From positions 985,045 to 1,049,044 of the forward strand of contig NZ_LJGT01000041.1 in the NCBI RefSeq assembly GCF_001751365.1: a stretch of DNA of 64,000 bases, in the 5' to 3' direction. The notes beneath the pieces were generated by a model. It did no database searches, had not been told where the DNA came from, and worked only from the letters and a program-made list of their open reading frames with translations. Position numbers and translations under genes: made by a program. This DNA is from Streptomyces abyssalis (GTDB lineage Bacteria > Actinomycetota > Actinomycetes > Streptomycetales > Streptomycetaceae). Below are positions 45,061 to 53,635 of this stretch, piece by piece. Each line of letters begins with the position of its first letter. Position 1 is the first letter of the stretch.

Positions 45061-46382
45061 GATGTGCCTTCGATGGGGGGCGTGGGGGCGAAGTGGACGG
45101 GCAGCGCGGTCATCCCGCGCAGGAACGCGGACGGCCGCCGCGCCAGAGCGCCGGCCGGTATCGCCAGGTCGATCTCGGGCAGCCGGTCGAGGAGGATCTC
45201 GATCCCGATGCGGGCGATCGTCTCCGCGATCTCCTGCGCCTGGAAGGGGCACTGGAACTCGCCGTGGCTGAAGGCGAAATGGGCGCTGTTGCCTCCGCGC
45301 AGCCCGGTGTCGGCGCCCGCCGTCGTGACGTGCACCTTCGGGTCCGCGTTGGCGCCGGCGAGGCCGAGCAGCAGCATGTCGCCCGAGCGGATGCGCTGCC
45401 CGCCTAGCCAGGTGTCCGAGGCGGCCCAGCGTCCCGCGAGGATCTGGGTGGGCGTGTCCTCCCAGAGCACCTCGTTCATCGCTTCGGGGATGCTGCGCCG
45501 GTTTCCGGTGAGGGACGCCGCGAAGCGGTCGTCGGTGAGCATCAGGCGTATGGAGTTGCCGATCCAGTCGGCGGTCGGCAGATGTCCCGCGGCCGTGATG
45601 GCCATCAGGTCCAGCGCGTACTCCTCATCGGTGAAGGGCTCGGGGTACGCGAGCATCCACGACGTGAGGTCGGCGCCCGCGGACGCGCGCTTGTTCGCCA
45701 CCAGCTCGTGGATCTTGGCGCCGAAGTGCTGGAACCCTTCCAGGGCTTCGGCGCCGCCGTCGGCGAGGTCGCTCATCGCCTTGATGAGACCCGGGCCGTC
45801 GGAGTCGGGGAAGCCCAGGAGCCTGGCGAGCACGAGGACGGGCAGCGGCTTGGCGTACTCGGCGATGATGTCCGCCTCGCCGCGCGCGCAGAAGGTGTCG
45901 AGCAGCTGGTCGGCCAACTCCTCGCAGTGCTTGCGCAGTTCGAGCGGGCTGATGTTCTCCATCGCGGACTGCACCATCTCCAGGTGCCTGCGGTGCTCCG
46001 CGCCGACCGTGTAGTAGATGGACGGCTGCCGCTCGCCGATCATGGGCCGCAGCGGCCAGTCCTCAGGCAGCGTCTCCCACTGGTTCCACAGTCCGGAGTC
46101 GCGCGGGAAGAGCCGTGAGTCGGTGGTGACCTGGTACATCTCCTGATAGCCGATCACCAGCCACGCCGGCACGTCGCCTGGCAGCAGCACCGGCACGACG
46201 GGGCCGTGTTCCGCCCGCATCTCGCGGTAGTGGCCTGCGGGGTCGGTGTGGAAGCGGGGGCCGCTGAGCGGTACGACGTTCCCCGCGGCGTGTGCCGGGC
46301 ACTCGGGCGGCGGCGCCGCGGCCCCCCACTCGCCCCACTCGTACGCTTGATCCTCCTGGTGGGCGTGTTGATACGCCGTCAC
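45057..46382 (-). CDS. Cytochrome P450, CYP157-like, lacking ExxR
   Basis: 441 residues from the GTG at 46382 (VTAYQHAHQEDQAYE), with GGAAGG 8 bp upstream. The P450 fold is recognisable, but three near-universal features are altered. The K-helix reads NEVLWEDTP, so the Arg of ExxR is Trp (Glu304, Trp307; codon at 45462-45464). The heme loop is FSHGEFQCPFQAQE, with Cys378 kept but the following Gly changed to Pro-Phe. The I-helix is AAGHLPTADW, without the acid-Thr pair. CYP157 members are known to lack ExxR, so this is family character, not damage. It may have a non-standard or regulatory role with the CYP154-like partner. Confidence 0.9.
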   Translation of the reverse strand: MTAYQHAHQEDQAYEWGEWGAAAPPPECPAHAAGNVVPLSGPRFHTDPAGHYREMRAEHGPVVPVLLPGDVPAWLVIGYQEMYQVTTDSRLFPRDSGLWNQWETLPEDWPLRPMIGERQPSIYYTVGAEHRRHLEMVQSAMENISPLELRKHCEELADQLLDTFCARGEADIIAEYAKPLPVLVLARLLGFPDSDGPGLIKAMSDLADGGAEALEGFQHFGAKIHELVANKRASAGADLTSWMLAYPEPFTDEEYALDLMAITAAGHLPTADWIGNSIRLMLTDDRFAASLTGNRRSIPEAMNEVLWEDTPTQILAGRWAASDTWLGGQRIRSGDMLLLGLAGANADPKVHVTTAGADTGLRGGNSAHFAFSHGEFQCPFQAQEIAETIARIGIEILLDRLPEIDLAIPAGALARRPSAFLRGMTALPVHFAPTPPIEGTS

Positions 46383-46973
46383 GATGAAAACCTTCCGTGT
46401 GGTCGATCGCGACCGATTGAGTACGAGGGAACCGGAACGCGCGGCCGGACCGGGACGCGGTTCCAGCGGCGCAGGCGGTATCCGGGAGCTGGTCAGGAAC
46501 CCACCGCTCGACTGCGCCGTCACACTTCACCCCGACGGGGAGCGAGCGTGCCCAGGGCCGCGCACCGCGGCCCGCGCCGTTGCTCTCCGCTCACCTCCGT
46601 GCTCTGTGTCCACGACCCGCGCCCGCCGTGTGGAGAGACGCAGGTGGAACGTGCAGAAGTCGTGCCCCCTGTACTGAGGTCACGAAGCTTAGGAGCACAG
46701 GCCGAGCGTGGTCGAGAGGGTGGAGCTGAGCATTCCGGCACGGGCCTGTGACGAGCGGAATTGCCTCACGGGTGTGACGGATGTGACGGCTGCGAAGCCG
46801 AATCGCCCTCGCGGTCCGGGTGTTGAGGTGCGGCGGACACCCGTCGGGGAGGCGGTCCGGCCCGTGCGTCCGCGGCACCTGGACGGCGCCTGGCGGCACA
46901 CCGTCAGGGTGGACATACCACCTCAAGTGGATCATTGCCGCTATGCACGCGTATGCCCCGTTACGGTCGGGGT
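46383..46973. other. Divergent region, P450 pair / glgP
   Basis: 591 bp without a convincing gene. Direct repeats TGACG occur at 46778-46794 (GTGACGGATGTGACGG). The glgP start follows TTACGGTCGGGGT closely, so that transcript may be nearly leaderless. No conservon (cvnA-D) genes are present. Confidence 0.6.
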
Positions 46974-49661
46974 GTGAAGGCCATTCGTCGTATCTCCGTC
47001 CATCCCGTACTTCCCGAACCTCTCCGCCCGCTGAGCGAACTGGCGCACAACCTGCGCTGGTCCTGGCATCCCCCGACCCGCCGGTTCTTCCGCGAACTGG
47101 ACCCGGACGCCTGGCGGCTCGCGGGCGGCGACCCGCTGCGCACGCTGTGCGCCCTGCCGCCGTCGAGGCTCGCGCAGCTCGCCTCGGACAGACCCTTTCT
47201 GCGGAGGCTCGCCGTCGCCTCCGGCGATCTGCACGACGCGCTGAGCGAACCGCGCTGGTACCAGCAGGAGGCCGCCTCCGGTGATCTCCCGCGCGCCGTG
47301 GCGTACTTCTCCCCCGAGTTCGGACTCACCGGGGCGCTGCCGCAGTACTCCGGCGGGCTCGGCATCCTCGCCGGCGACCATCTCAAGGCCGCCGCCGATC
47401 TGGGTGTCCCGCTGATCGGCGTCGGTCTGCTCTACCGGCAGGGCTACTTCCGGCAGAGCCTGAGCGCCGACGGCAGGCAGCAGGAGCACTACCCCGTGCT
47501 GGACCCGGCGGAGCTGCCGCTGCGGCTGCTGCGCGAGGAGGACGGCCTGCCGGTACGCATCACGCTGCGGCTGCCCGGCGGCCGGTCGCTGCACGCACAC
47601 GTGTGGCAGGCGCGGGTGGGACGCGTACCGCTGCTGCTGCTCGACTCGGACACCGGGGCGAACGAGCCGTCCGAACGCGACGTCACCGACCGGCTCTACG
47701 GCGGCGGGGGCGAGCACCGGCTGCTCCAGGAGATGCTGCTCGGCATCGGCGGCGTGCGCGCGGTGCGCGCGTACTGCCGGCGCACCGGCCACCCCGCACC
47801 GGAGGTCTTCCACACCAACGAGGGCCACGCCGGCTTCCTCGGCCTGGAGCGCATCCGCGAACTGGGGGAGCAGGGGCTGGAGTTCGGCGCGGCCCTGGAG
47901 ACCGTACGCGCGGGAAACCTCTTCACGACACACACGCCCGTCCCCGCCGGCATCGACCGCTTCGACGCCGCCCTCGTCGCCGACCACTTCGGTGAGCAGG
48001 GCGAACTGGAGGGCGTCGCCGCCGAGGAGGTGCTGCGCCTCGGAGCGGAGAGCTACTCCGGAGGCGACTCCGGGCTGTTCAACATGGCGGTCATGGGCCT
48101 TCGGCTCGCGCAGCGCGCCAACGGCGTGAGCACCCTGCACGGCGAGGTCAGCCGCACCATGTTCGCCGGACTGTGGCCGGGCTTCGACCCGGCGGAGGTG
48201 CCCATCACCTCCGTCACCAACGGAGTGCACGCCCCCACCTGGCGCTCGCCCGGCATGCCCGCCGACGCCGCCGGGCTGCCGGACGAGCGGCTGTGGGCGC
48301 TGCGCCGCACCCTGCGCGAACAGCTCGTGCGCGACGTGCGGGCGCGGGTGCGCGCGTCCTGGCGCGAACGCGGAGCCGCGGACGCCGAACTCGGCTGGAC
48401 CGACGGCGTGTTCGACCCGGACGTGCTGACGATCGGGTTCGCCCGCCGGGTCCCGTCGTACAAGCGGCTCACGCTGATGCTGCGCGACCCGGAGCGGCTC
48501 ACCCGGCTGCTGCTGCACCCGGAGCAACCCGTGCAGATCGTGGTGGCGGGCAAGGCGCATCCGGCGGACCACGGCGGCAAGGAGCTGATCCAGGAACTGG
48601 TGCGCTTCGCCGACGATCCGCGCGTACGGCACCGCATCGTCTTCCTCCCCGACTACGGGATGCACATGGCGCAGGCGCTCTACGCCGGATGCGACGTGTG
48701 GCTCAACAACCCGCTGCGTCCACTGGAGGCGTGCGGCACCAGCGGCATGAAGGCCGCGCTCAACGGCTGCCTCAACCTCTCGGTACGGGACGGCTGGTGG
48801 GACGAGTGGTTCGAGGCGGACTTCGGCTGGGCGGTGCCCAGCGTGGACGGTGCGGCCGCCGAGGACGCCGACCGCCGGGACACCGTCGAGGCCGCCGCGC
48901 TCTACGGCCTGATCGAGGATCACGTCGCGCCGTGCTTCTACGACCGGGGCGAGGGGGAAGGGCCGCGCGGCGGGCCCGGCAAGGGCGGCGTACCGGCCCG
49001 CTGGGTGGAGATGGTGCGCCGTACGCTCACCCGGCTCGGCCCGAAGGTCCAGGCGGAGCGGATGGTGCGCGAGTACGTCGAGCGGCTGTACGGACCCGCT
49101 GCCCGCGCCCACCGCGAGCTGGACGCGGTCAGCGCGCGAGAACTGGCCGCGTGGAAGGCACGGGTGCGGGCCGAGTGGCCGTCGGTCGCCGTCGGCCGCG
49201 TCGAGCACGCCGGCCCCGGTCAGGAGCGGGGGCATGACCACGAGCAGCACCCGGACCGCCGACAGGGGCCCGACGGCGCCCTGGATCTCGGTCTCGGCTC
49301 GTGCCTGACCCTGCGGGCGCGGGTCGCCCTGGGAAGGCTGTCCCCGGAGGACGTCGAGGTGCAGGCCGTCGCCGGACGGGTCGACGCCGGTACGGGCCGC
49401 ATCGCCGGCGGCGACGCGGTGAAGGTGCCGCTCAAGCCCGTCACTTCGGCGGGCGGAAGCGGAGGCCCGGACCTCGACGGGCGCTGGACCTATGAGGGGA
49501 CCGTCACGCCCGGCCGTACCGGCCCCTTCGGATACACGGTGCGTGTGCTGCCCGCGCACCGGCTGCTCGCCTCGGGCGCCGAAATGGGCCTGGCGGCCGC
49601 ACCCCCGGACGGGGACGGGGAGGAGAACGGGAACGGGGACGGCGAGGCCGGCGGCGTCTGA
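46974..49661 (+). CDS. glgP: Alpha-glucan (glycogen) phosphorylase
   Basis: 895 residues from the GTG at 46974 (VKAIRRISVHPVLPEPLRPL). It releases glucose-1-phosphate from alpha-glucan ends. Features: NLRWSWHPPTRRFF and EFGLTGALPQYSGGLGILAGDHLK typical of the shorter bacterial GlgP subfamily; HTNEGHAGF; RRVPSYKRL; and the pyridoxal-phosphate region EACGTSGMKAALNGCLNLS, where Lys forms the Schiff base. The C-terminal ~150 residues form an extra beta-like domain with His-rich and acidic ends. It is divergent from the biosynthetic genes and provides the degradative arm of the same glucan cycle. Confidence 0.95.
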   Translation: MKAIRRISVHPVLPEPLRPLSELAHNLRWSWHPPTRRFFRELDPDAWRLAGGDPLRTLCALPPSRLAQLASDRPFLRRLAVASGDLHDALSEPRWYQQEAASGDLPRAVAYFSPEFGLTGALPQYSGGLGILAGDHLKAAADLGVPLIGVGLLYRQGYFRQSLSADGRQQEHYPVLDPAELPLRLLREEDGLPVRITLRLPGGRSLHAHVWQARVGRVPLLLLDSDTGANEPSERDVTDRLYGGGGEHRLLQEMLLGIGGVRAVRAYCRRTGHPAPEVFHTNEGHAGFLGLERIRELGEQGLEFGAALETVRAGNLFTTHTPVPAGIDRFDAALVADHFGEQGELEGVAAEEVLRLGAESYSGGDSGLFNMAVMGLRLAQRANGVSTLHGEVSRTMFAGLWPGFDPAEVPITSVTNGVHAPTWRSPGMPADAAGLPDERLWALRRTLREQLVRDVRARVRASWRERGAADAELGWTDGVFDPDVLTIGFARRVPSYKRLTLMLRDPERLTRLLLHPEQPVQIVVAGKAHPADHGGKELIQELVRFADDPRVRHRIVFLPDYGMHMAQALYAGCDVWLNNPLRPLEACGTSGMKAALNGCLNLSVRDGWWDEWFEADFGWAVPSVDGAAAEDADRRDTVEAAALYGLIEDHVAPCFYDRGEGEGPRGGPGKGGVPARWVEMVRRTLTRLGPKVQAERMVREYVERLYGPAARAHRELDAVSARELAAWKARVRAEWPSVAVGRVEHAGPGQERGHDHEQHPDRRQGPDGALDLGLGSCLTLRARVALGRLSPEDVEVQAVAGRVDAGTGRIAGGDAVKVPLKPVTSAGGSGGPDLDGRWTYEGTVTPGRTGPFGYTVRVLPAHRLLASGAEMGLAAAPPDGDGEENGNGDGEAGGV

Positions 49662-49740
49662 ACAAGGCGACGGGGCGGGTACCGCGCGCGAACTGCGCAC
49701 GGTGCCCGCCCCGTCCTTTCAGCTGTGCCCTCCGGCTGGC

Positions 49741-49813
49741 CGACTGCGATCTCCGCCGGCAAGCCGCCTGCGATCTCCGCCGGCAAGCCGACTGCGATCT
49801 CCGCCGGCAAAGC
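49741..49813. repeat. Three tandem 24-bp repeats after the M4 protease gene
   Basis: Units start CGACTGCGATCTCCGCCGGC (49741), CGCCTGCGATCTCCGCCGGC (49765) and CGACTGCGATCTCCGCCGGC (49789), each followed by AAGC or AAAGC. They lie 10 bp past the protease stop codon on the minus strand. They are non-coding in the expected sense; each copy contains the palindrome GCCGGC. Confidence 0.9.
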
Positions 49814-49822
49814 CGGACTTGA

Positions 49823-51436
49823 TCACTTGACCGCGACGGCCGTCCAGGCTGCCTCGACCGCCTTGGTCTCGGCGCTGTCGGCGCCGAAGAGGTCGTTCGA
49901 AGCCTTCACCGTCGCCTCACGGGCTGCCTTGTAGTCCGTGTTGGCGGTCATGTTCTCGGTCAGTGCCTTGAACCAGATCTGCTGGGCCTTGGTGATCCCG
50001 ATGCCCTCGATGGTCGAGCCGTCGGAGGTCGGCGAGTCGTACTCGACACCGTTCTTCTCGGACTTGCCACTGCCCATGGACATGAGGAAGAACCAGTGGT
50101 TGGCGATGCCGGACGAGTAGTGCACGTCGACGTCGCCGGCCTTGTCGCTCCACTCGTCGAGCGAGTTGCCGTCCTTGCTCGGCTTGTCCATGTAGCGCAG
50201 CGGAGTGCCGTCGCCGTTGATGTCGATCTCCTCACCGACGTGGAAGTCGGCGACGTCTTCCTTGTTCTCCGGGGCGTGGAACTCCGTGGCCGCGGCGAAG
50301 ATGTCCGAGGTGGCCTCGTTCAGACCGCCGGACTCACCCGCGTACACCAGCTTCGCGGTCGTCGAGGTGACACCGTGCGACATCTCGTGGGCCGCGACGT
50401 CGAGCGAGGTGAGGGGCTTCTTGTTGCCCTCGCCGTCGCCGTAGGTCATGCAGAAGCAGCTGTCGTCCCAGAAGGCGTTGACGTAGTTGTCGCCGTAGTG
50501 GACGCGGCTGGGCGCACCCTTGCCGTCACCCGCGATGCCTTCGCGCTTGAACTCCTCCTTGAAGAAGTCCCAGGTCTGCTGGGCGCCGTAGTGCGCGTCG
50601 ACGGCTGCGGTCTGCGGGTCGTCCGGCTTGCCGGTGCCCCACTTGTTGTCCTCGTCGGTGAAGTCCTTGCCGTCACCGCTCTCGCCGTTCTCCAGGTTCG
50701 TGGTCTTGCTGCCGCCACGGGACTTGTCGCTCAGCGTGAACTTGCCGTCCGCGCCGTCCGTGGAGAGCTTGACCTCGCCGCTGTACTGGCTCGCGCCGGT
50801 GCCGTCGGCCTCGTGGATGCCCTGGAACTCGAAGAGCTTCTTGCCGGACTTGGCGTCGGTGATGACGTGCAGTTCGCTGGGCGCGCCGGACTTCTGGGTG
50901 CCGCCCTTGACGGTCTCCCAGGCCAGTACGGGCTTGCCGGTCAGCGCGAAGACGATCTGGCGCGGGGCCTTGCTGCCCTTCGCCTTCGGGGTGGCCGGCT
51001 TCTCGGCCTTGCTGACGCCCTTGGTGGAGACCTTGATGTCGGCCTTCGTGGACTTGGTGACGCCGGTGTGCTCGCCCGACTTGGACTTGTGCACGACCAT
51101 GTCGCCGCCGAGGACCGGCATGCCGTCGAACGTCCGCTCGTAACGGACGTGGGTGGCACCGTCCTGGTTCTTGATGACGTCCCTGACCTGGAGCTTCTCC
51201 TTGGAGCCGAGGCCCAGGGCCTTGGCGTCCGCGGCCTTGGCCGAGGCGGAGTCGGCCTTCTTGATGGCCTGGGTCTTCTGGGCCGCGCTCATGGGGGCGG
51301 CCTGAGCGCCCGCCTTCGCAGTGGACCCTTCGTCCGCGGGACCGGCGGTGGCCGTGCCTGCCGTGACGCCGGCGACGACGAGCGCGGCGCTGGCCGCGAG
51401 GGCGGATATCCGCTGCTTCTTGCTCAACGATCTCAC
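49823..51436 (-). CDS. Secreted M4 neutral zinc metalloprotease
   Basis: 537 residues from the GTG at 51436 (VRSLSKKQRISALAAS), with AAGGAG 8 bp upstream. Signal peptide about 1-32 (cleavage near ATAG-PA); propeptide with FTP/PepSY-like regions (about 60-215, GATHVRYERTFDGMPVLGGD); catalytic thermolysin-type domain with zinc motif VAAHEMSHGVT (His350, Glu351, His354) and third ligand Glu in GGLNEATSDIFAA. The catalytic His is in DVHYSSGIANHWFF. It is an extracellular protease activated by propeptide removal. Three tandem repeats follow its stop codon. Confidence 0.96.
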   Translation of the reverse strand: MRSLSKKQRISALAASAALVVAGVTAGTATAGPADEGSTAKAGAQAAPMSAAQKTQAIKKADSASAKAADAKALGLGSKEKLQVRDVIKNQDGATHVRYERTFDGMPVLGGDMVVHKSKSGEHTGVTKSTKADIKVSTKGVSKAEKPATPKAKGSKAPRQIVFALTGKPVLAWETVKGGTQKSGAPSELHVITDAKSGKKLFEFQGIHEADGTGASQYSGEVKLSTDGADGKFTLSDKSRGGSKTTNLENGESGDGKDFTDEDNKWGTGKPDDPQTAAVDAHYGAQQTWDFFKEEFKREGIAGDGKGAPSRVHYGDNYVNAFWDDSCFCMTYGDGEGNKKPLTSLDVAAHEMSHGVTSTTAKLVYAGESGGLNEATSDIFAAATEFHAPENKEDVADFHVGEEIDINGDGTPLRYMDKPSKDGNSLDEWSDKAGDVDVHYSSGIANHWFFLMSMGSGKSEKNGVEYDSPTSDGSTIEGIGITKAQQIWFKALTENMTANTDYKAAREATVKASNDLFGADSAETKAVEAAWTAVAVK

Positions 51437-52226
51437 TCGGTGGCTCCTTCTGCCGTGGGGGCCGGGCGGCTGCTGTCTGCGGCCGCCCGTGCAGAACTGT
51501 GGAACAGGAATGCGAGTTGTCGTGCTCCTGTGCGAAAGCACGAACATTGGTCAGACTACTGTCGGGTACGCGCGACTGTCACCGCTTCCGGCACACGGTG
51601 CTCACGGCTTGACCAGAATTTGTCCGTTGCCGCCTTTCAATTCCCCGGATAACGGACGCCGTTGCGTGGGTGTCCCCGGCGGAGGCAGGGGGAAGCCGGG
51701 CCTTTCCGCAGGTCGCGAGCGGGTGGGCCGGTGGGCGCGAGTGGCCGGGTGGGCTTCATCGGGCCGTCGCTCCAGGCGCTGTGCGGGGCCCGCCAACCCT
51801 CCGGCGTCAGCGATCAGTTGGCGGGAAAGCGGTCCTCCGCGAGCCGCCCTCGCCCGGTCACCGGCATCCGGGTACGCGATCTCCGCCGCCGAGGCCGGCG
51901 GGTGACCACAGTCGCAGTACGCGCCCGAAGCGCCGTCAGCATCGCGCGCTGAACGGTCTCTTCGCCCGCAAGAGAGGGGAGGGCGGCGGCGCGTGCGGGT
52001 CGGTGACGGCCGGGTCCGCGGGCAGCGCGCGGGCTTCAGCCGCCGTTTCCGGTCGAGTCGGTGCTCGCACGCGGATGGTCTGCCCGGGATGCTTCCTCTA
52101 CGGGACGTCTCGTCCGCCGTGCACGGAACATCCAGTCCACCGTTCCACCGTGCGGTATGTCCGGTTCGTTGCCCCTGCGGCGGCGGGTCGTTGGTCTCCG
52201 TACGGACGAGCTTCACGGGGAGTGGC
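51437..52226. other. Divergent region, M4 protease / L,D-transpeptidase
   Basis: 790 bp without a supported gene; the open frames are GC-driven. It carries a copy of the dispersed repeat also found in ackA (51669-51695) and a GGAAC at 52126 that could be a -35 for an envelope-stress sigma factor, though no matching -10 was found. Confidence 0.55.
51669..51695. repeat. Intergenic copy of the ackA-type dispersed repeat
   Basis: GGTGTCCCCGGCGGAGGCAG followed by GGGGAAG matches 19890-19916 in ackA (GGGTCTCCCCGCCGGAGGCA followed by GGGGAAG) with only a few changes. Here it is outside any gene. Confidence 0.6.
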
Positions 52227-53468
52227 ATGGAACGGGCGGGGCGGACAGGGCAGTCGGGACAGTCGGGCTGGAAGGGTCTGCTGATGAGGACCATGTTGCT
52301 GAAGTGCTCGCCCGCGGCTCTGTGCGCGATGGGCACTCTGCTGGCGGGCTGCGGTGCGATGATCGAGCCGCAGACCCCCGCACAGCTGATCGAGGTGACG
52401 CCGCGGGACGGGGCCGAGGACGTAACGGCGAAAGGTAACCTGCGCGTCACCGCGACGGAGGGCCGCCTGGACAAGGTGGAGGTCGCGCGCCGCAGCCGCG
52501 GCGCGGCGCACGCCGTGCCAGGCAGCATCTCGTCCGACGGGCGCACATGGCGGCCCTCGGAGTCGGCCCGCAGACTCAAGCTGGGCAGCAAGTACACGGT
52601 CGACGTCGTCGCGCTCGACGACGAAGGGCGCCGGGCCGCCCGGCACACCACCTTCACCACCAAGGCCCAGCCGCGCCGCTTCATCGGCTTCTTCACGCCG
52701 GAGCACCGGCAGACCGTCGGCACCGGCATGATCCTCTCGATCAGGTTCAACCGGCCGATCGCCGAGCGGGAGGCCGTCGAGCGCGGCATCCGCGTCACCG
52801 CGAGCCCGCCCGTGAAGGTGGCACCGCACTGGTTCGGCGCCTCGCGTCTGGACTTCCGGCCCGAGGAGTACTGGAAGCCGGGCACCCGCGTCACGCTGGA
52901 TCTGCGGCTTCGCGGTGTGCGAGGCGCTCCGGACGTGTACGGGGTGCAGCGCAAGACCGTCCACTTCACGGTCGGCCGCGACCAGCGCACCGTGGTGGAC
53001 GCCCGGCGTCACACGATGACCGTGCACCGTAACGGCGAGGTGGTCCGGCGGGTGCCCGTCACGACGGGGTCGGCGAAGAATCCGACGTACACGGGGGACA
53101 TGGTCATCAGCGAGAAGTTCGAGGTGACCCGGATGAACGCGCGGACTGTCGGCTTCGGGGGCGAGTACGACATCGAGGACGTGCCGCACGCGATGCGCCT
53201 GACCGACAGCGGAACCTTCCTGCACGGCAACTACTGGGCTCCCAAGCGCACGTTCGGCAAGGCGAACGTCAGTCACGGGTGCATCGGGCTGCGTGACAGG
53301 AAGGGCGGCGACCCCGGCAGCCCCGCCGGGACCTTCTTCCGCGAGTCTCTCACGGGAGACGTGGTGACCGTGAAGAACTCCGGTGAGCGCACGGTCGCAC
53401 CGGGCAACGGCCTCGGCGGCTGGAACATGCCCTGGTCGTCCTGGACGGACGGCTCGGCGCTGGACTGA
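52227..53468 (+). CDS. L,D-transpeptidase lipoprotein with Ig-like domain
   Basis: 413 residues from the ATG at 52227 (GGGGAG 4 bp upstream); an ATG at 52284 (MRTMLLKCSPAAL, GGAAGG 8 bp upstream) is an equally good start and gives a compact lipoprotein signal with lipobox LLAGCG. After it come a Ca-free Ig-like (Big_10) domain (LIEVTPRDGAEDVTAKGNLRV split across the strand), a second beta domain, and a YkuD catalytic domain with HGNYWAPKRTFG and the active-site motif NVSHGCIGLRD (Cys codon at 53280). It forms 3-3 cross-links in peptidoglycan outside the membrane. A paralogue follows on the same strand. Confidence 0.93.
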   Translation: MERAGRTGQSGQSGWKGLLMRTMLLKCSPAALCAMGTLLAGCGAMIEPQTPAQLIEVTPRDGAEDVTAKGNLRVTATEGRLDKVEVARRSRGAAHAVPGSISSDGRTWRPSESARRLKLGSKYTVDVVALDDEGRRAARHTTFTTKAQPRRFIGFFTPEHRQTVGTGMILSIRFNRPIAEREAVERGIRVTASPPVKVAPHWFGASRLDFRPEEYWKPGTRVTLDLRLRGVRGAPDVYGVQRKTVHFTVGRDQRTVVDARRHTMTVHRNGEVVRRVPVTTGSAKNPTYTGDMVISEKFEVTRMNARTVGFGGEYDIEDVPHAMRLTDSGTFLHGNYWAPKRTFGKANVSHGCIGLRDRKGGDPGSPAGTFFRESLTGDVVTVKNSGERTVAPGNGLGGWNMPWSSWTDGSALD

Positions 53469-53509
53469 CGCCCCGCAGCAATGGGCATGCCGTAGAGAGA
53501 AATCGCGAC

Positions 53510-53540
53510 GGAACGGTGACACTCTCGGGGATTTCTTCTC
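53510..53540 (+). promoter_or_regulatory. Possible sigma-E-type promoter before the second L,D-transpeptidase
   Basis: GGAAC at 53510-53514 followed, after 16 bp, by ATTTCTTCT. The -35 is the Streptomyces sigma-E consensus; the -10 is a weak match. Cell-envelope genes including L,D-transpeptidases are known sigma-E targets, which is why it is listed. Confidence 0.3.
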
Positions 53541-53635
53541 CATCTCGGTGTGATTATCTAGCGCGTGCACAGTCGTGTTTTCGGTTCGGGGGCCGCACGA
53601 TCATGCCGGCAGCCGTGCGAGGGGAGTAGCCCGCT

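Noticed and set aside
51552..51570. DasR-like string ATTGGTCAGACTAC upstream of the M4 protease gene
   Set aside because: It lacks one base between the half-sites compared with TGGTCTAGACCA, and the right half has no CCA; not a credible dre.
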